Positions 59,090 to 64,000 of a stretch of 64,000 nt of DNA are shown one piece after another. A model generated the notes under the pieces. It was not told the origin of the DNA. It saw only the letters and a program-made list of their open reading frames with translations, and made no database searches. This DNA is from Microbispora rosea (GTDB lineage: Bacteria > Actinomycetota > Actinomycetes > Streptosporangiales > Streptosporangiaceae): contig NZ_FTNI01000016.1 in NCBI RefSeq assembly GCF_900156315.1, positions 1 through 64,000 on the forward strand. Reading direction: 5' to 3'. Position 1 is the stretch's first letter, and each line of letters begins with the position of its first letter. The translations under genes were made by a program, and so were the position numbers.

Positions 59090-60379
59090 CATGGATTCCC
59101 CCTGCCCGTCGCGGATCGAGCCCAGGAGCAGGCGCACCTCGGCGCCGCCGGGGTTTGATCGGCCGACGGTCAGGGAGCCGCCCGAGTCCTCGGCCACGCG
59201 CCGGGCGATGTCCAGCCCGAGCCCCGTCGAGCCCGCGCGGCTCTCCCCGCGTCGCGGCAGGTCGCCGGGGCCGAAGCCGGGCCCGGCGTCCGAGACCGTC
59301 AGGGCCACCGCGTCATCCGGCCCGGGGGCCAGGAGCACGCGGAAGGACGTCCCGTCGGGGGTGTGAGCGAAGACGTTGCCGAGGAGGGCGTCGACGCAGT
59401 CGGCCAGGTCCTCGGCCGCGGCCGCGACCGGCAGTGGGCCGGGTGCGAGGTCGAGGGAGAAGGTCCTGGACTGGTCCTCTGCCAGCACCGACCAGAACTC
59501 CACCCTGTCGCGCACCACCGCGACGGCGTCGCAGGAGGCCCGTTCCCGCGACCGCCGCCGCACGTCGTTGATGACGGCGGTGACCGCTCGCTCCAGCGCG
59601 TCCACGCGGGCCTCCATTCTGGCCGCCTCGCCGGGATCCGCCAGCGACTCCGCTTCCAGCCGCAGGCCGGTCAGAGGAGTGCGGAGCCGGTGGGAGACGT
59701 CCGCCACCGTCTCGCGCTCCTCGGCGAGCAGGCCGGAGATGCGTCCCGCGAGGTGGTTGAGGGCCAGGCCGGCCGTACGGACCTCTGGCGGGCCCTGCGG
59801 GGTCGCCCTGGCGGTCAGGTCGCCCTTCGCGAGACGGTGGGAGACCTGGGCGAGCGCCGTGGTGGGCCGCACGACCGCGCGTGCGAGGCGGTCGGCGACC
59901 AGGATGCCCAGCCCGACCAGGGCGACTCCGAGGATCAGCAGCGCGAGCCACGTCCGGTGGACGCCGCGGTCGAGGTCGGCGTCGGCGAGGAAGGCGCGCA
60001 CGACGGCGGTGCCGCCCGGCGCCCCCTGCACCGCCACCAGGATCTCCCTGCCGCCCGGCACGGCCGCGGTCAGGCTCCGGCCGCGCGCGGCGAGGTCGAC
60101 GGCGCGGGAGCGGGCCGCCACGGCCCCGAGCACGCGGCCGTCCGCGAGGAAGACCGTGACGGGGTGCCCGCTCGACGCGCCCGCCTGCTCGGCGGTCAGC
60201 CGCAGCGTCTCCTCGTCCACCGCGCCCACGGCCACGGCGACGGACTCGGCGGCCCGGGTCGCGGCGGCGACGGCCTCGCTGTGCGCCACCGACCGGACCA
60301 GCAACGCCAGCGGCACCAGAAGTGACACCAGGACCAGCGACGTGGTCGCCGCGACGAGGGCCGCCAGCCAGCGCCTCAT
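59084..60379 (-). CDS. Two-component sensor histidine kinase
   Basis: The 431-residue membrane kinase has a first helix around residues 5-30 (AALVAATTSLVLVSLLVPLA), an extracellular sensor part of about 115 residues, a second helix near 143-165 (LALLILGVALVGLGILVADR), a HAMP segment and an HisKA H-box (VADVSHRLRTPLTGLRLEAE). Its HATPase_c N, G1 and G2 boxes are ALLGNVFAHTPDGT, VSDAGPGFG and GSTGLGLDIARRVAEDSGG. It starts 4 bp after the response regulator gene and is followed by PepSY. The ligand is unknown; a secreted PepSY target suggests an envelope signal. Confidence 0.93.
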   Translation of the reverse strand: MRRWLAALVAATTSLVLVSLLVPLALLVRSVAHSEAVAAATRAAESVAVAVGAVDEETLRLTAEQAGASSGHPVTVFLADGRVLGAVAARSRAVDLAARGRSLTAAVPGGREILVAVQGAPGGTAVVRAFLADADLDRGVHRTWLALLILGVALVGLGILVADRLARAVVRPTTALAQVSHRLAKGDLTARATPQGPPEVRTAGLALNHLAGRISGLLAEERETVADVSHRLRTPLTGLRLEAESLADPGEAARMEARVDALERAVTAVINDVRRRSRERASCDAVAVVRDRVEFWSVLAEDQSRTFSLDLAPGPLPVAAAAEDLADCVDALLGNVFAHTPDGTSFRVLLAPGPDDAVALTVSDAGPGFGPGDLPRRGESRAGSTGLGLDIARRVAEDSGGSLTVGRSNPGGAEVRLLLGSIRDGQGESML

Positions 60380-60383
60380 CGGC

Positions 60384-61076
60384 TCATTCCGCGGGCGAGG
60401 GCGGCACGGTCAGGCGCACGCCCACCCCGCGGACCGTCTGGAGATAGCGCGGCCGCTGGGCGGTCTCGCCGAGCTTGCGGCGCAGCCAGGACAGGTGGAC
60501 GTCGACCGTCTTGTCGGTGCCCCCATAAGGGATGCGCCAGACCTCGGTGAGCAGCTCGCGTTTGGTAACGACCTGCCCGGCTCGTGCCGCCAGATAGTGC
60601 AGCAGGTCGAACTCCCGCGGCGTCAGGTCCAGCGCCGCGCCGTCGAGCGTCGCCTCCCTGGCGCCCGGGTCCACGCGCAGCGTCCCCACCGTCAGGGAGG
60701 TGTCCGCGCGCCCGGTGTCGACCCGGCGCAGCACGGCGCGGATGCGCGCGTCGAGCTGCGCGGCGCTGTAGGGCTTGACCACGTAGTCGTCGGCGCCGGC
60801 GTCGAGCAGGCGGACCATGTCGGCCTCCCCGTCCCTGGCGGTGGCGACGATGACCGGGACGCGACTCACCGCGCGGAGCATGCGCAGCAGGTCGGCGCCG
60901 TCCATGTCGGGCAGGCCGAGGTCGAGCACGATCAGGTCGGGGCGGTCCTCCACGACCGACCGCAGGCCGTCGAGGGCGGTGGAGACGGAGGAGACGGCAT
61001 GCCCGCGATCCCGCAGGCTCCGGGTGAGGGAGGTGCGGATGGGGGCGTCGTCTTCGATGAGCAGCACGCTAGGCAT
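60384..61076 (-). CDS. OmpR-family response regulator
   Basis: The 230-residue regulator partners the next gene. The receiver domain has acidic residues in VLLIEDDAPIRTSL, the phospho-Asp in LIVLDLGLPDMDG, Thr in VIVATARDGEAD and Lys in DDYVVKPYS. The C-terminal winged helix (LDLTPREFDLLHYLAARAGQ, TVDVHLSWLRRKLGE, YLQTVRGVGVRL) is of OmpR type. ATG 61076 gives MPSVLLIEDD, the normal start; the frame to 61112 is extra. Direct-repeat sites lie 54 bp upstream of it and before the PepSY gene. Confidence 0.94.
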   Translation of the reverse strand: MPSVLLIEDDAPIRTSLTRSLRDRGHAVSSVSTALDGLRSVVEDRPDLIVLDLGLPDMDGADLLRMLRAVSRVPVIVATARDGEADMVRLLDAGADDYVVKPYSAAQLDARIRAVLRRVDTGRADTSLTVGTLRVDPGAREATLDGAALDLTPREFDLLHYLAARAGQVVTKRELLTEVWRIPYGGTDKTVDVHLSWLRRKLGETAQRPRYLQTVRGVGVRLTVPPSPAE

Positions 61077-61129
61077 TTGAGCGCTACGGTAGCCGTCCGG
61101 CGGAAGCGGCATAAGCCCGTTATCCGGGC

Positions 61130-61147
61130 CTTAGCCCTCCCTTAGCG
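61130..61147. promoter_or_regulatory. Direct-repeat site (TTAG-N7-TTAG) in the divergent promoter
   Basis: CTTAGCCCTCCCTTAGCG has two TTAG units 11 bp apart and shares its TTAGCG end with the site at 59071. It lies between the response regulator (start 61076) and the plus-strand gene at 61170, so it could control both. Confidence 0.6.
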
Positions 61148-61169
61148 TTCGGAGTGGGAGAGTGGCGGC

Positions 61170-61655
61170 GTGAACAGCCGCCTCCTCCTCGCCGTCGCCG
61201 GGTGGCTGTTGGCCGCCGCCCTCGCCACCGGCACGGGCGTCGCCGTGCTCGGCCTGCTCGGCCGGCCGCTCACGGGCCCGGCGGAGCGGCCGATGACGGC
61301 CGAGGAGGTCCGTCTCGCGCTCGCCCGGGACACCGCGGCCCCGCCCTCCCCCGCCGCCGCGACCACCGGCCCGGCCCCGGTGGACTCGTCCGGCGGGGGA
61401 ACGCCGGGCGACGCGCCCGCGACCGGGCGCAGGCTCGTCTCCACGAGCGCGGGCACCGTGATCGCCCGATGCGACGGCGGGCTGGTCCGGCTCCAGTCGT
61501 GGACGCCGGCGCAGGGCTTCGAGGTGGACGACGTCGACCCGGGGCCGGACGACCGGGCCCGGGTGAAGTTCGAGTCGGACGAGGACAGGCTCGAGGTGGA
61601 GGTGCGCTGCTCCGGCGGGGTGCCGGTCCCCCGGATCACCCGGCACGACCATTGA
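61170..61655 (+). CDS. Predicted exported or anchored protein, function unknown
   Basis: I do not recognise the family. This 161-residue product has a single N-terminal hydrophobic helix (LLLAVAGWLLAAALATGTGV), a Pro/Ala/Ser-rich linker (about 55-85) and a compact C-terminal domain (LVSTSAGTVIARCDGGLVRL, WTPAQGFEVDDVDPGPDDRA, VEVRCSGGVP). That domain has two Cys residues that may pair outside the cell. GTG 61170 lies 22 bp after the direct-repeat regulator site, which makes it a probable target of the adjacent two-component system. Confidence 0.7.
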   Translation: MNSRLLLAVAGWLLAAALATGTGVAVLGLLGRPLTGPAERPMTAEEVRLALARDTAAPPSPAAATTGPAPVDSSGGGTPGDAPATGRRLVSTSAGTVIARCDGGLVRLQSWTPAQGFEVDDVDPGPDDRARVKFESDEDRLEVEVRCSGGVPVPRITRHDH

Positions 61656-61684
61656 CCGGGGGCGCCGGGCGGGGCCGGTCCCGG

Positions 61685-63202
61685 TCAGCCCTCGCCGGTG
61701 AGGGCGGCGACGAGGTCGGCGGCCGTACGGCACCGGTCGAGCAGGTCGCCCACGTGCGCCTTGGTGCCGCGCAGCGGCTCCAGGGTCGGCACGCGCTGGA
61801 GCGACTCGCGGCCCGGGATGTCGAAGATGACCGAGTCCCAGGAGGCGGCGGCGACCGACTCGCTGTACTGCCGCAGGCACCGGCCGCGGAAGTAGGCCCG
61901 GGTGTCGGTGGGCGGCAGCTCGACCGCCCGGTCGATGTCCTCGTCGGTCACCAGGCGGTGCATACGGCCTCTGGCGACCAGCCGGTTGTACAGGCCGCGG
62001 TCGGGCCGGATGTCGGAGTACTGCAGGTCGACCAGTTGCAGCCGCGGGTGCGACCACGGCAGGTTGTCGCGGGTGCGGTAGCCCTCCAGGATCTCCAGCT
62101 TGGCGACCCAGTCGAGCTCCCGGGACAGCTGCATCGGGTCCTCGGCGAGCCGGGTGAGCACCGACTCCCAGCGGTTGAGCACGTCCTTGGTGAGGTCGTC
62201 CACGCCCGCGCCGAACCGGTCCTCGACGTACTTGCGGGCCTGCTCCAGGTATTCCATCTGCAGTTGCACGGCGGTCATCTTCCGGCCGTTGCGCAACGCG
62301 ATCTCGTACTTGCAGGTCGGGTCGTGGGAGACCGCGCGCAGCGCCGCGACCGGCGACTCGGGGGTCAGGTCGATGGTGAGGAACCCCTCCTCGATCATCG
62401 CCAGCACCAGCGCCGTCGTGCCCAGCTTCAAATAAGTCGAAATTTCCGACATGTTGGCGTCGCCGATGATCACGTGCAGCCGCCGGTACTTCTCCGGGTC
62501 GGCGTGCGGCTCGTCCCGGGTGTTGATGATCGGCCGCTTGAGCGTGGTCTCCAGCCCGACCTCGACCTCGAAGAAGTCGGCCCGCTGGCTGATCTGGAAG
62601 CCTTCGGTACGCGAGTCCTGGCCGATTCCGACCTTGCCCGCGCCGCAGACGACCTGCCGCGACACGAAGAACGGCGTGAGGTGCCTGACGATGTCGGCGA
62701 ACGGCGTCGCGCGGCGCATGAGGTAGTTCTCGTGGCAGCCGTACGACGCGCCCTTGGCGTCGGTGTTGTTCTTGTAGAGCTGGATGGGGGCGTTGCCGGG
62801 CACGGACGACGCGCGCACCGCGGCGTCGTACATCACCCGCTCGCCCGCCTTGTCCCAGATCACCGCGGCCCGGGGGTTGGTGCACTCGGGCGTGGAGTAC
62901 TCCGGGTGCGCATGGTCCACGTAGAGGCGCGCGCCGTTGGTGAGGATCACGTTCGCGAGCCCGAGATCCTCGTCGGTGAGCTGACTCTGGTCGGCCACCT
63001 CACGGGCCAGGTCGAATCCTCGGGCATCGCGGAGCGGGTTCTCCTCCTCGAAGTCCCACCGGGCCCGGCGAGCCCGGGCGGCCGACGCCGCCAGGTACGC
63101 GTTGACGACCTGTGAGGAGGTCACCATCGCGTTTGCTCCCGGTTGACCGGGCACGGCGATGCCGTACTCGGTCTCGATGCCCATCACCCGCCGAACCGTC
63201 AT
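61685..63202 (-). CDS. dop: Deamidase/depupylase Dop
   Basis: This paralogue of PafA converts the C-terminal Gln of Pup to Glu and also removes Pup from proteins. The 505-residue product has [19 protein letters not shown] at the start, [13 protein letters not shown], the [20 protein letters not shown] block with the catalytic Asp, [20 protein letters not shown] and [20 protein letters not shown]. It ends with [21 protein letters not shown] 63202 has GGGGTG close upstream; a GTG two codons earlier is possible. Pup ends in Gln, so this activity is required. The neighbour upstream is an acyltransferase gene, not the expected mpa/arc ATPase gene. Confidence 0.96.
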   Translation of the reverse strand: MTVRRVMGIETEYGIAVPGQPGANAMVTSSQVVNAYLAASAARARRARWDFEEENPLRDARGFDLAREVADQSQLTDEDLGLANVILTNGARLYVDHAHPEYSTPECTNPRAAVIWDKAGERVMYDAAVRASSVPGNAPIQLYKNNTDAKGASYGCHENYLMRRATPFADIVRHLTPFFVSRQVVCGAGKVGIGQDSRTEGFQISQRADFFEVEVGLETTLKRPIINTRDEPHADPEKYRRLHVIIGDANMSEISTYLKLGTTALVLAMIEEGFLTIDLTPESPVAALRAVSHDPTCKYEIALRNGRKMTAVQLQMEYLEQARKYVEDRFGAGVDDLTKDVLNRWESVLTRLAEDPMQLSRELDWVAKLEILEGYRTRDNLPWSHPRLQLVDLQYSDIRPDRGLYNRLVARGRMHRLVTDEDIDRAVELPPTDTRAYFRGRCLRQYSESVAAASWDSVIFDIPGRESLQRVPTLEPLRGTKAHVGDLLDRCRTAADLVAALTGEG

Positions 63203-63277
63203 TCGCACCCCGCCTGCTTCAGGCCGTCGTAGTCATATCCGAGCCTAGCCCTTTCTCTATGCCCTGCTACCGAACAG

Positions 63278-64000
63278 TTACGGCACAGATGCCTCGGGAC
63301 TTTGCGCCGGAATGGTCGTCGCAGTCCGGGAGGTACCCCCTCGGCCCCGGGGGCGGGACCGCCGGAAGCGGTCGAGCAGGGCCCCCAGCCTGGCACGAAG
63401 CCAGCGCTGACCGGGCTTGTCGACCATACGGTAGATCAGGTAGGCGAGCCCGATCGAGATCGCCATCGTCATCGCGACCAGCAGCCACGGGTCCACCGCG
63501 CCCCGGTACGCGGGGATCACGACGGCCGAGACCGTCTGGTGCAGGAGATAGAGGGGATACGTGAGGGCCCCGAGGGTCACGAGGCGACGCCAGCGCACCC
63601 ACCGCAGCCAGCCGAGGGCGACCGCGGCCATCAGGAGGTAGACGACCGTGATCGCGACGACGACGGCCTCCGGGGGCGCCGGGTAGTGCTTGATCCCGAC
63701 CAGGCGCACCCGCTCCCCCACGCGCTCCATGGCGGCGTACAGGGACATCCCGTAGCCGGCGGCGACCAGCAGCCACGGGACGAAGGCACCGGAACGCGCG
63801 CCGAAGCGGTGGATCAGGAAGAAGGCCATGCCCGCGATGAAGTACGGCGCCTGCCGCGGCATGAAGACGAAGACGAGCGTCTCGTTCTGGGTGAGCTCGG
63901 CCAGCAGCGCCAGGCCGCACCAGGCCGCCAGGAACACCAGGCAGCGCCGCAGCGTGATCCCGACGAGGGAGAACAGCGCCAGGAGGACGTAGAACCGCAG
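63278..64000 (-). CDS. Acyltransferase-3 family membrane protein (5' end cut by the window)
   Basis: This is the C-terminal part of an OafA/NolL-type O-acyltransferase. The frame is open from the right edge (LRFYVLLALFSLVGITLRRC) through several transmembrane helices (VFLAAWCGLALLAELT, APYFIAGMAFFLIHRFGA, VVVAITVVYLLMAAVALGWL, LLVAMTMAISIGLAYLIYRM). The late family motifs YPLYLLHQTV and VDKPGQRWLR are present. About 240 residues are visible, ending in a basic tail; roughly 120-150 N-terminal residues, including the active-site His, lie outside the window. Such enzymes acylate cell-surface sugars or secondary metabolites. Confidence 0.88.
   Translation of the reverse strand: MRFYVLLALFSLVGITLRRCLVFLAAWCGLALLAELTQNETLVFVFMPRQAPYFIAGMAFFLIHRFGARSGAFVPWLLVAAGYGMSLYAAMERVGERVRLVGIKHYPAPPEAVVVAITVVYLLMAAVALGWLRWVRWRRLVTLGALTYPLYLLHQTVSAVVIPAYRGAVDPWLLVAMTMAISIGLAYLIYRMVDKPGQRWLRARLGALLDRFRRSRPRGRGGTSRTATTIPAQSPEASVP

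Noticed and set aside
1-64000. tRNA, rRNA, insertion sequences or attachment sites
   Set aside because: I saw no transposase or integrase motifs, no cloverleaf-like sequences and no terminal inverted repeats with target duplications; a dedicated tRNA scan would settle the RNA part.

Overview
The window is high-GC DNA from an actinomycete. A Pup-proteasome locus (pup, prcBA, dop, pafABC), a separate Ppm1 and Lnt pair, HelR, HelY and the CsnR chitosan regulon point to Streptosporangiales (a Streptosporangium, Microbispora or Nonomuraea relative). That assignment is inferred from gene content; no rRNA gene is present. Many genes seem to be leaderless, with a TANNNT -10 box 6-7 bases before the start codon.

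Left end (1-4469): a dormancy-type island. A truncated DevR/DosR-like response regulator and a small secreted protein are followed by a minus-strand run (CBS-BON protein, Acg-like nitroreductase, Rv1733c-like membrane protein) and a divergent second CBS-BON protein. DosR-like boxes lie in the divergent promoter. The Shine-Dalgarno of the Rv1733c-like gene sits in a perfect 9-bp hairpin. Next come a frameshifted DUF222/HNH gene (4506-6982), a PRC-barrel stress protein, fxsA, ppm1, lnt and helR.

14065-20809: a chitosan-oligosaccharide operon (ROK repressor csnR, ABC importer csnEFG, GH4 enzyme csnH, kinase csnK). Its palindromic operator recurs 31 kb away in front of a secreted GH46 chitosanase (45295-46188), which makes one regulon. 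An Lrp-type regulator and two small unknown-function genes (98-aa protein, DUF6745) follow.

22683-28557: a tightly coupled six-gene minus-strand operon of the uncharacterised STM4011-STM4015 set: two radical SAM proteins, an alkaline-phosphatase-fold hydrolase, an ATP-grasp protein and two tandem leucine-rich-repeat-like STM4015 paralogues. This is the best candidate for an undescribed system. A TPR protein, an Xaa-Pro peptidase, a PP2C phosphatase, a 5'-3' exonuclease and an RNB ribonuclease come next.

35177-51207, and again 56984-63202: the proteasome/Tat neighbourhood (helY, diacylglycerol kinase, tatC, tatA, small membrane protein, pafC, pafB, ... FKBP, pafA, lipoprotein, prcA, prcB, ... 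pup, ... dop). The usual compact dop-pup-prcBA block is split: a PHP hydrolase/oxidoreductase/GH38 mannosidase operon lies between prcB and pup. A protein kinase, a PepSY protein and a two-component system lie between pup and dop. The proteasomal ATPase gene is not in the window. The right edge cuts an acyltransferase-3 gene.
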